Shown: piece by piece, positions 11,301-23,416 of the stretch | Numbering within the stretch: position 1 is the stretch's first letter | Layout: each line of letters opens with the position of its first letter | NCBI GenBank assembly: GCA_023238725.1 | Contig: CM041541.1 | Location: 11,122,044-11,186,043, forward strand | Reading direction: 5' to 3' | DNA: 64,000 nucleotides | Source: Scortum barcoo | Taxonomy: Eukaryota; Chordata; Actinopteri; Centrarchiformes; Terapontidae | Position numbers and translations under genes: made by a program | Notes under the pieces: model-generated | The model's input: the letters and a program-made list of their open reading frames with translations, nothing else | What the model was told of the DNA's origin: nothing | Databases searched by the model: none

Positions 11301-14300
11301 AGCTGTCATCTATTATAGGAATTTAAGGGAATTTATTCTCCTACAGAGTGTAAAAATGTGAGTTTGTTTTAAACTAATTACCATGTTATTCATTAAACAG
11401 GCCAACATAAAACTGCATATTTTTCCATATTTAAGAAAAGACAACAACATGACATACTTTCCATTTATATAATGGCTGATTGGGCAAGATGTACAGTTTT
11501 TTTTCATGGAAAACATAATTAATGTAGGGGAAAAAACTATTTTTTTTAACCAAACTGGAAAATTCTGCAACATTTCAATGATGTTTCACTCTCTTGAATT
11601 TGATATTGAGATTACAATACTTTGTTGTATCACAGTGTAAAAAATGAAAGGTGGGAGTTCGATATTATTGCGGATCATCCAAATGACTTCGGTAGAGTCT
11701 ATTCATTCACTCGCTGGAGGCGTTATTTAAAAAACACAGTGTAGGCGCATGAATATGCCAGCTTCTGTGGTTGTTCATTTGCAGATCCGCTTTTATTTGC
11801 ATTTTCCCCTGCAGTTTAATAAAGAGACTGTTACAGGATGAAACCTTCTTTAAAAACAGCTCTTCAGTCGGTCAGATCATCCAGTAAATCTTATTTTGAC
11901 AACGCTGATGTTGACATGGGTTCACCACTTAAAGAGACACCAACATGTCAAGCACATAAGCAATACTCTTGGGAGCAAACATCAGTATATCAGTTGGGTG
12001 ACACTGATTCAGCTGGATGGACTGTTGGCTCACAGCAAACTGACTGTTTGGATGAGTCCATACGTAACTGAGCTCTCATGTTTGGCTGCGACTTTTCAAT
12101 CATTAGCAGACTTTAGCTTTTACTCGAACAGCAGCTTTGACTAATCTTAAAATCACACTGTATGGACCGGCATGCATCCATAATCCTGATCAGATGGCCT
12201 GTTTTGCCTTGTCATCTTTATGTTCCCTGTGTCCCTCTGAGGACAATTATTAATCCCCAAAGGAGATCATATCTGCAGGTTTAAACTGACAGCTTGTTTT
12301 ACGCAATGTCTCTCAATCTCTCTCTCTTTTTCTCTCTCTCCATAGGATGATCATAAGTTAACCTTGGATGAACTTCACAGAAAATATGGAACCGACCTAA
12401 GCAGGGTGAGTACCCAGTGTGTGTGTTTGTTTTTGAGTGTGTGAGCTGCTGTACCGGCTAGTAGTGACAGTTTCACAGAGGCAGATAAGCCCAAAGGCGA
12501 GGGAAGATCTCACGTTACAAGAAGTCAAAAGCAGACAATTATGCAGAGAGAGTTACTTTTACACTCGAGGATATTTTGTCACGTATTTAAGTCGTGCAGA
12601 TAGGCAACTTATTTCTCTCCTACCTCCAGTGGCATCAAGAGATATATACCTTTTGAGATTTCTGTCTCAATCGCTATACGATGGAGATTGATATCATTTT
12701 AAATGTAATACTGGTTAAAAAATAACATTTAAACATTAGAAAGCAGCATCTTTTGGCTCATATTTAACCACAAGTAAAGCAATCTTTACTTGTGACCCCA
12801 TATCGCAGGCTGTGTGATGTAGATGTTAATCTAAAGTTTAGTCTTGAAAATGCAATACAACACGAGAGAAAAGACATGCTAACATAAGAGCTAACAGAAA
12901 AGTATATTTTATCTTCCTCATTCTGTAACTTTTGACCCCTCAAATAAGTTTTAAGATCCCATGGGGGGGTCCAATGCTTGAAATAATCCAAAGTTTTTTT
13001 TAGTAGAAAGCAGCTTGAAAACCACAAATTGCTGGTTAAATGTGATCTCCATGGCTAAATACCACTCAAAGTAGGAGAGAAAATATTAAGATTTGGGTGT
13101 ACTAATCCATTAGATTAATAAATGTCACATACATACATAAAATAGGAAGCTCCGCTGCTCCACAAAATGTACTTTTAATTTTTAAACTGCGTTCTTAATC
13201 AAGCCGAGGGCACACACATGGGTTTCCACCCTGTACAACCCTACGCTGGCCAAATGCTTGAGTGATGCTGATTATCTGCTGAAATCTGATCTGTCTGTAT
13301 TTTCCCCCAAAAAAAGACTTCATTCATGCAGGAACACCGGTCTTATTGACCCCACCAGGAACAAAAAATGCAGCTTTTTCAAAGGGACCTTCGTTCACAC
13401 TTTATTCCCAAGCCTCTGTTTTTTTAAGCTGTGAGAAAATATGCCCTTGACTTTGTTGAACTACACACTGTTTCACTGATGACAGCGATACTACCTCACA
13501 CTATTATCGCTCTTTACATGGCACAAACTGTGATTTGCCTCAAACTAAAAGTCTAATTATACTGAATTGTGAAAAGACAAAGCGGCAATTATGAGATTAC
13601 TGAGATCTTTCTTCCTGTGGATGTGGTTTCTTCTGTTTTTGTTTCCACCAAACTTTAATCCTGAGGTAATAGCGGTGTACCTGTTTACTAAATAAGACAG
13701 TTCAGTAGAAAACATTTCTCTGGATTGTCCTTTAAAGTGTTTCCTCCTCTTGGTAAACCAGGACAAAGACAAAGCTGTTGAGTAGCAGAGCAAAAAAAAA
13801 AACTGGACTCACAAGTTTTGCTATTATGGTTTTCCTTAGCTCACACAGACATTACCACACACAGTTACCCATCACTCCATCCTATCTCTTTTAAACTTTA
13901 TCGTATTTCAGCTAAGAACACAGTGAAACCTTTCTTCTTCCTCCTTTGTGTCTCTTTTTAGGGTCTCTCCAACTCCAGAGCAAAAGAGATCCTGGCCAGA
14001 GACGGACCAAATGCCCTCACGCCCCCTCCCACAACACCTGAATGGGTCAAGTTCTGTAAACAGGTAAGAGGCTTCACCTCTGAGCTCAAATGTCCCAGAG
14101 AGCAACATTTTCCATGCAAAAGACAAACCTGTTTTGCATATTCAAATTTTTTGGGAAATGTAAATTCTCCTCCCTGTAGCCAGTAAAAACAGGAAAGTCT
14201 TGACACTTGAATGTTGTTTTATCCTGTCTCCAGCTTTTCGGTGGTTTCTCCATGCTGCTGTGGATCGGCGCTATCCTCTGCTTCCTCGCTTACGGTATCC

Positions 14301-17300
14301 AGGCTGCCTCAGAAGATGAACCAGTCAATGATAACGTAAGTCATTAGTGTACATTGTGTGAATTTAAACTATTAATTAAAGCGTCCTCACCGCCAAATAT
14401 GAACAAACTAACAGCTTTTCTCTCTTACTGTAGTTGTACCTGGGTGTTGTGCTTTCCGCTGTCGTCATCATCACTGGTTGTTTCTCCTACTACCAAGAGG
14501 CCAAGAGCTCCAAGATCATGGACTCCTTCAAGAACCTGGTCCCACAGGTGAGGTTTTCCTGGCAATTCACAATGTCCTTAAACAGGAAACAGTATAATTA
14601 ACAAGTGTCGAAAACATTATACCCAATCCGAGAAACTGCCAAAGAATATTATGTTGCATAATGCTAAGGAGTATTAGTTCATCGCATTACCGCAATCGTG
14701 ATATGTTTCAATGCATCATCTAGTGTCTCACTGCTGGGAATAAAATCTAAACCTTTTCAGGGACAGTAATACCTCTTAACATGTGTAATTCTATACAGAA
14801 AACATATATTTCTCATCTGGTTTTGTAGCAAGCCCTGGTTATCCGTGACGGTGAGAAGAAGAGCATCAACGCCGAGGAGGTGGTTGTCGGAGATTTGGTG
14901 GAGGTGAAAGGCGGTGACAGGATCCCCGCTGATCTGAGAGTCATCTCTGCACAAGGCTGCAAGGTCCGACCCTCAAACACTTATTTTAATCTCACCTTAC
15001 AGGCAGTGGTTTGAAACAGTACATAAGATACCACCCATTTATTTATTTAGATGTTATTTGGGCTGGTCAAGTGGATACTGAGACAAAAAAAATCATGATT
15101 TACTCATATACCATAGTCATCAGGTTGAGGTTAAAGTTGCTTAATATCTGATGGGAAATGCAGTATGCTGACAGATGTGGTTTATTAATCACCAGTTTAC
15201 TTCCTCTTAATCACTTTCTGAAAAAGTTTAAGCGATTAAAAAAAGTTTGTTCCTTCGATTTTCCAACAATGATAATGATGTCATTGTTTTTCTGTATTTT
15301 CCTGTAGAGATCAGTTTGACTTCTCTGGATAGTATTTAAATTTCACTCTACTTTCTTCCCTCAGGTGGACAACTCCTCTCTGACTGGTGAATCAGAGCCC
15401 CAGACTCGCAGTCCTGACTTCTCCAATGACAACCCTCTGGAAACCAGGAACATCGCTTTCTTCTCCACCAACTGTGTTGAAGGTAGAGAGCTAGCGAATG
15501 GCAGACAAGATGAAACTGAGAACAAAATTAAATCAGCGTTTTATAGGTAACCTAAACTGACAAACATCTCTTGCTCTCTCCAGGAACTGCCAGAGGAATC
15601 GTCATCAACACTGGAGATCACACCGTCATGGGTCGTATCGCCACCCTGGCTTCCAGCCTGGAGGGCGGAAAAACTCCCATTGCTATTGAGATCGAGCATT
15701 TCATCCACATCATCACCGGCGTGGCCGTCTTCCTGGGTGTTACCTTCTTCATCCTCTCCCTCATCCTTGGGTACGGGTGGCTGGAGGCCGTCATCTTCCT
15801 CATCGGTATCATTGTCGCCAACGTGCCAGAAGGTCTCCTGGCTACTGTCACTGTGAGTCCTGGTGTTAATTTTGTACTGAAGGTCCAATTATAGATCCCA
15901 GAAATGACTAACTAACCCAAACAATCCCATCTCTAGGTGTGTCTGACCCTGACTGCCAAGCGTATGGCCAAGAAGAACTGCCTGGTGAAGAACTTGGAAG
16001 CTGTGGAGACCCTGGGCTCCACCTCCACCATCTGCTCGGACAAGACCGGCACCCTGACCCAGAACAGGATGACTGTGGCCCACATGTGGTTTGACAACCA
16101 GATCCACGAGGCCGACACCACCGAGAACCAGAGCGGAGCCTCCTTCGACAAGAGCTCGGCCACCTGGAATGCCCTGTCCAGAGTCGCCGGACTCTGCAAC
16201 CGCGCCGTCTTCCTGGCTGAGCAGAGCAACGTCCCCATCCTGAAGGTGAAAATTACGAGCAATATCCTATTTTAAACTCTCCAAACACTAAATGATGTGC
16301 TCTAGTTCACCCATTGTGATCACCACATAAGAGCCTAAGTAATTCAACAGTGAATGAAGATATCGATAACACTGACTCTTAGTCCTGGTTGTAAACAAGC
16401 ACAGAGCAGATTTCACCTCATGGTATATTTTTCTTTCTCAAAACATTTGGTTCAATTGGATACTATACACGGTTGAATCTTGAGGTGCAGTGACTGTGTA
16501 GGAGGTGACTTGGCATTATGACTTGGCAAAGAACTTTTTGGAACCAACAAAACACAAATGGAGCCTGACTGCACTACAAATCTTTATAAAAAGCACTCAA
16601 CATAATTAAAGGCTCTTTCCAAAATATATAGCTGCCACTATAACGAGAGACAGACCCTCTGCTTTATTTCTTAATGACTACTGACAAGTGATAACACGTG
16701 ACAACATTTCAGAGTGCAAAGTGGAAGAAGGATGAAATGAGGCTGAACAGGCTTTTTACTTCGAACTTAACCCAATTTGCTAAAACTGCCAGTGTTATTC
16801 AAATTGAGGAGTTCATAACACCTGTAAAAAAAGTCAGCAACATGACTCTTTATTAATGTCAGTGTCTCAGAAGTTTTTTAGTTCAAATGTGACCACAAGA
16901 AGAAATTCTCATGAATTTGAGGCAGGGATCAACGGAGTGACTTGATTGTCAGAGAAACCAGTGCGATCCACAATTTGCGTCAAAACCCACTGATCCAACT
17001 GTGCTTTGCTTAAATCCACAGAGAGATGTAGCTGGCGACGCCTCAGAAGCTGCCTTGCTGAAGTGTATTGAGTTGTGCTGCGGATCCGTTAGTGGCATGA
17101 GAGACAAATACAACAAGGTTGCCGAGATCCCCTTCAACTCCACCAACAAATACCAGGTAATCAACCCACAGCATTACAGATTCGAAATGTGTTCAACAGG
17201 TAGTTTATGCAGTTGAAGGAATGAAGATTTCAGTTCGCAAAAATTGTGCAAACCCAGGAAGGAAATGCTGATTTACGCCAGTTAGGGTAATTCATGTCTA

Positions 17301-20300
17301 GTCTAGTTCAGAATTGGGATTTTCATTGCTTTACACAAATCACTGCTGGTAACTGCAAACAAACATATTTAAAATCCAACTTTACTCTTGTCCCACAGCT
17401 CTCCATCCACAAGAATACAACTCCCGGAGAGACCAAGCACCTGCTGGTGATGAAAGGAGCCCCGGAGAGGATTTTGGACCGCTGCTCCTCCATCATGATC
17501 CAGGGCAAAGAGCAGGTTCTGGACGACGAGATGAAAGACGCTTTCCAGAACGCCTATGTTGAGTTGGGAGGACTTGGAGAGAGAGTGCTGGGTACATCAT
17601 GGCTTCATCATAAAGCTCCATCCTCATGTCTTTAATTAGTTGGATGAGAAAAAGGAATCTCATATCCTGACAAGCATCTTCTTCCTCTTTAACTCAGGTT
17701 TCTGCCATTTCCACTTGCCTGATGACCAGTTCCCAGACGGTTTTGCTTTTGACACTGAGGAGGTGAACTTCCCCACTGAGAACCTGTGCTTCATTGGCCT
17801 CATGTCCATGATCGACCCTCCTCGTGCTGCTGTGCCCGATGCTGTCGGCAAATGCAGGAGCGCTGGTATCAAGGTGTGTAACCATAGTCTTTCCAGGTGG
17901 CCAATGCAAGCAAGAAAAGCCTGTTTCTATAATATCTATGGACCAAAACCACAATCACAAAGCTACATCCTTTGCTAAAATAAATGTCTGATAAACCAAA
18001 TTACCCAGAAAGTGCAAAAAGTTCACTCACATGAAATTCCATAACTTAAATTTCTCATTTTTTGCTGATTTAATGCAAAATTTTGATAAAAGTCAATCAT
18101 GTTCTGTGTTAATAATTAAATATTTTGTATTAACTTCTTCACCCTCAGGTTATCATGGTCACAGGTGATCATCCCATCACAGCCAAGGCCATTGCCAAGG
18201 GTGTGGGTATCATCTCTGAGGGTAACGAAACCATTGAAGACATTGCTGCCCGCCTGAATGTACCAGTCTCAGAGGTCAACCCCAGGTTAGTATCTTACTA
18301 AAGCCACATTTTTAGCACAAAATTTGAAGAATATATATACTTTTAATAGATGAACACCATGCTTAAAGTGATTTCAAGCATGAGCAGGAGCTATATGAAA
18401 TCTTCCCTCTAAACACATCTCTTCTTCTGCAGTACCACTTCCTATTACTTGTACTAATAGAGGAAAATTAAATCAGGGTTGGAAAACGAGGCTCTGCAAT
18501 CTACTCAGCCAAAAAGGCTTTTACCATTAGTTCACCGCAGACAAATAAATCTATGCATGTCTCCGAGCTAGTGGCTTCACTGTTCCTTCATCAGCAAGTT
18601 TAGTCTGTGTGTTCAGTTCACAGTCACACTGTAAAAATGCTGTCACCAAACTCATACATTAAAAATACTGTGATTCTGGACATGCAGAAAACCTATGTTT
18701 ATTGACTGATGAGAAGTGTCATCTGTCTGGGCAGTATATCACATACTAATGTTAAAACTGTATGATGTAGAGCACTTTATTCTAAATCTAGCCTTTTGCT
18801 GATAATGCCAACATTTTTCTGTAAGAGATGTCAAGGCTGATGCTGTCTGTTTTAGAAGGGAATTTCCTGGTTTTCTGGTGTCCATTGTTTACTTTTTGTC
18901 ATGATTACACCCACTTCAGTTTTCCTCTCAGAAACAGGATGTGGGATTACAACTGCTATCCTAACACTGCCTCGATTTCCTCCCCAGGGATGCCAAGGCC
19001 TGCGTTGTCCACGGTGGTGAGCTGAAAGAGATGACCTCAGAGCGGCTCGACGAGGTGCTAAAACACCACACTGAAATCGTCTTCGCCAGAACCTCCCCTC
19101 AGCAGAAACTGATCATTGTGGAAGGTTGCCAGAGACAGGTGAGCATCAAAGAGAATTTAAGCTATTTTGACTGGCAATAATTGGGATTAGCTTTTCAGAA
19201 ATTCTTGTTTTGTGAAGAGCTAAACCTAAAACATGCACCGAGTGGACATCCTAACACTTCTTCTCTCTGCAGGGAGCCATTGTGGCCGTGACAGGTGATG
19301 GTGTGAACGACTCTCCTGCTCTGAAGAAGGCTGATATCGGCGTTGCCATGGGTATCGCTGGATCTGACGTGTCCAAGCAGGCCGCTGACATGATCCTGCT
19401 GGACGACAACTTTGCCTCCATCGTCACAGGAGTGGAAGAAGGTGAGACCCGCACCGAGACTCGTACCTGCAGAAAGCATCATTGTAACTGCCTTCCACAA
19501 AATATTCATTTCTTAATTACTTTGTCAGGCCGTCTGATCTTTGACAACTTGAAGAAGTCCATCGCCTACACTCTGACCAGTAACATCCCTGAGATCTCCC
19601 CCTTCCTCCTCTTCATCATCGCCAACATCCCTCTGCCCCTGGGAACCGTCACCATCCTCTGTATCGACCTGGGAACTGACATGGTGAGCTCTTTGACTGA
19701 GCCCATAAGAGATTTTCATCATCAACTTGCAACAAAAAGAGCCCAACACAGATACATTATATGAATATGAGCGTACAATTTACTTAATTTACTTTGTTTC
19801 CTCCTTTTTTAATTACTTGTTGTCTCCCAGGTCCCTGCCATCTCCCTGGCTTATGAAGCAGCTGAGAGTGACATCATGAAGAGACAGCCCAGAAACCCCA
19901 AAACAGATAAACTGGTGAACGAGAGGCTCATCAGTATGGCCTACGGACAGATCGGTAAGCATGCCTAATAATACCTAAATGATATTTAGATAGTTATTTA
20001 TCCAAACACAACATCAAACTTCTCTTCTTCTCTGTCAGGTGTGATGCAGGCCACAGCTGGGTTCTTCACATACTTTGTGATCCTGGCTGAAAACGGTTTC
20101 CTCCCCATGGACCTGCTGGGGATCAGAATGCAGTGGGACGACAAATACGTAAATGACCTGGAAGACAGCTACGGGCAGCAGTGGGTCAGTAACGCTAATG
20201 TTTTCCCCACAATGTTACGGACTGTTGTTAGCGGTAACGAGGAGGAAACGTGCTGATCTTTTTACGTTTTTTTGATCCACCAGACATTCGAGCGCAGAAA

Positions 20301-23300
20301 GATCGTAGAGTTCACCTGCCACACAGCTTTCTTCACCAGTATCGTGATCGTCCAGTGGGCCGATCTGATCATCTGCAAGACCAGGAGGAACTCCATCCTG
20401 CAGCAAGGAATGAAGTATGTGCATATAAAGACATCTCTGACTTCTACATTTGGATTTTCCAAAGACGGTTAACTCAAGAAGGCCATCTTTGTAGTCTGAG
20501 CTTTGTGTTTAATATCTTACATTTAATATTACATAATACATTAAACTGTAATATTACATTAAACTATCCAGAGCTGCTGAATGCAAATATACTGTTGGGA
20601 TCTGGGTAGAAAATAAATCATCTCTCCTGTTGCTAGGCTAGTTTTATTCATTTATTCCTCCACATCAAATACCTGTGAGTGACAACAGCGCAGTCATAAG
20701 TGTCAATCATCTCAGAGTGAAGTGTTGAAGTGTAATAATTATTTGTGGATCCAGATATTTCTTAGGGGATGCTTAACAGTTTGAGTGTTACGGTTACGAC
20801 ATCAATCACAGCGTCGAACGCCCTCAGGTTAAAAGAGGTAATTAGTTTGATTGTTCTCACCGTGCTAACTCTTCCCAGGAACCGTATCCTCATCTTTGGT
20901 CTGTTTGAGGAGACAGCTCTGGCTGCCTTCCTGTCATATTGCCCGGGCATGGACGTCGCCCTCAGGATGTACCCTCTCAAGTGAGTAAAACACACACACG
21001 TTTATAGAAACAATAATACAGCCATACTATGATTTTTCACAGATTTACACAGAAGAAGCACCTTACATCCTTTTGCGTGTATTTTTTTCTTTTACTTTTT
21101 GCAAGTGAATTTATTAAAAGCACAATACAAATTAAGTTTATCCCTGTTAAAGTGCTGTGAATCCGTGAAGTCCTGTTTTCTGTTGGTTTCACCGCACTTC
21201 CCAGAGGCCTCTTCTCAATCAGCGCAGCCGGAGCTTTGACAATGTTTTTCTCCCCGATGATGTAGTTAGAGTCGTTTTAGCTTTACTATTTTGTTAAAAA
21301 AAAAAAAAGTGAGTATAATCTAGTTCCACCGCTAATTTCCACTTCAGAGGCAGAAATGAAGGAGAAGAGCTACTGTACTAATGAGAGTCTGTCCCAACAG
21401 AGAGAAAGAGAAAGCAGCGAGGGCCCCGTTAAGCTCATTAGCTCAGTAGTTTCACACGCAGATGAAACCTCCTCGTCTCGTTTCCCCTCCTTATTGTTTT
21501 GCATCTTCCCCTACTCCTGCGCCTCCTTTCTTCCTCGCCACCTTTTCATCTGCTTCCTCAAACTCCTCGCCCACCCACTCACCTCTCCCGTCGGGTGATG
21601 TTTAACTAACCTTGGCGTCTCCTCCTCTCCGTCTGAGTGTCTTGTGTCTCTCCTCCCAGTCTTTGTCTTCCTCCTGTCTTGTCTGCTTTCGGGGTCTCGC
21701 TTTGTTTGCTCTTTTTTTCCCCTCTCACTTTATATTCAGGTGTGGCATGGAAAAGTACTTACTGTCAAAGAAAGTCCTGGATGTGCAGAAAATGACAGCG
21801 TTTACAGCAAATATCCAGTCGATTGAACACAACATCTGGCTAAATAAATCAGTTAACAACACTCTAGGGAGGATTTTCAAAATGGCTGCTAGCATTTTGT
21901 CTTCTGGAGAGGTAATGTCAGAGTCCTCTCTCCTGATTTGGGTATTTTTGCATCATTTAAAATCTCCATGTGATCGTCATCTTCGAATATTTGGAGCACA
22001 ATTGAGTTCTTCAACAGTTTAGACTCAGATTAGATTAGACTCAGGCCACAATCCTCATAAATGCTCATAAATAAGCCTGATGTTCTCCCCCAAAGCTCCT
22101 CATGTGCTCTTAGAGAACCATAAAACGCTTTGTGCTTGTATCATAAACTCATAAACATCCCTTGATGATCGCTCCGGTCCTGTTTGTCATATTTGAGTTG
22201 TGACTCTGTCTGTCCGTCCGTCCGTCCCTCAGGCCATGTTGGTGGTTCTGTGCCTTCCCCTACTCCCTCATCATCTTCGTGTATGACGAAGTCAGAAGAT
22301 ATATCCTCAGACGCAACCCAGGCGGTAAGACGCGCACCGACTCTTGTTTTTGCTTTATTGGAGACTTTTAAAGCTTTCACGTGAGACACCTCTGCCTCTG
22401 TTCTCTGTATGCCTGTATCCATGTATCACTAAATTCTTCCATTTTGATTTCAGAGAAACTGAAGAATTAAGTTCCTTTATGGTCTTAGAAAATTCATTTG
22501 CATGGCACCTTTTACCAGACATGAAATGAGTATAAAAACAGAGATAAACTGCTGTAAAACAAAGAAGAAAGAAAATAAAACCTACTGAATTACAATAATA
22601 GAGTAAAGTTAAAGTTAAAAGCAATAAAATAACATGCATAGTATAAAATACATAGAACATATACAAGACATCATGTTAAAGAGATGTATAATAGTGCATG
22701 AGTGCAAATGGAGATTCAAGTCATGGCTAGTTAAAGGCTGAAGTGTTTTTAGATTTTCTTTAAAAACACTTCTTTTAAAAAGCATTTAAAAACGTGATTA
22801 GCTGAAAACAAAAATCTGAAAAGGCTTTTTTTTCTTAGCTTATGAAAAGTTGACTTTTTGGAGATACATGCAGGACAGCAGCTATTTATTCTTTAAACAC
22901 CTGTTAGCACTGTAAATAGTGCTGCCATGACCCCAGGAGCTTTACTTCAAGACTGATATGTTTGATGTAAAGACAATTTAATTTAGTATATTTGAAATTT
23001 GCCATGATGCCAAGAAATTTGAAATTTCACGGTTTCAGAGATATCCTTGATTAACAAAGAGATAAACACTCTTCTTGGTGAAATCACTCATGATGTGATG
23101 ATGTGATGTGTGACAGAGAACAAAAGCTGTGGTGTGTCAGTGAATGATGTATTTCAGGGTTAGTGAGCAACATGTGGTGATATGTGTGTGTAGCATGAGC
23201 TGTGTGTGTGTGTGTGTTATCCCTGCCACAACTGCATCCCCACACAGACCAGTGAACTGTGGCAGATGGCGGAGCCCAGTGGGATTTCAACCCTCAACCT

Positions 23301-23377
23301 CCTGCCATTGTTAATGCCCCGTTCCACCCACCCACGGAGCTGAGCAAAACCTGTGTGCAGAGCTGGCTCTAATGCAG

Positions 23378-23416
<39 letters not shown>

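Noticed and set aside
14285..14335. Cardiac-glycoside resistance through charged residues at the ends of the first extracellular loop
   Set aside because: Residues are Gln118 and Asn129 in copy 1 (119 and 130 in copy 2), the sensitive combination.
16039..19700. Salmonid-type freshwater isoform signature (Lys at residue 783)
   Set aside because: Both copies encode Asn at this position, so the signature is absent.
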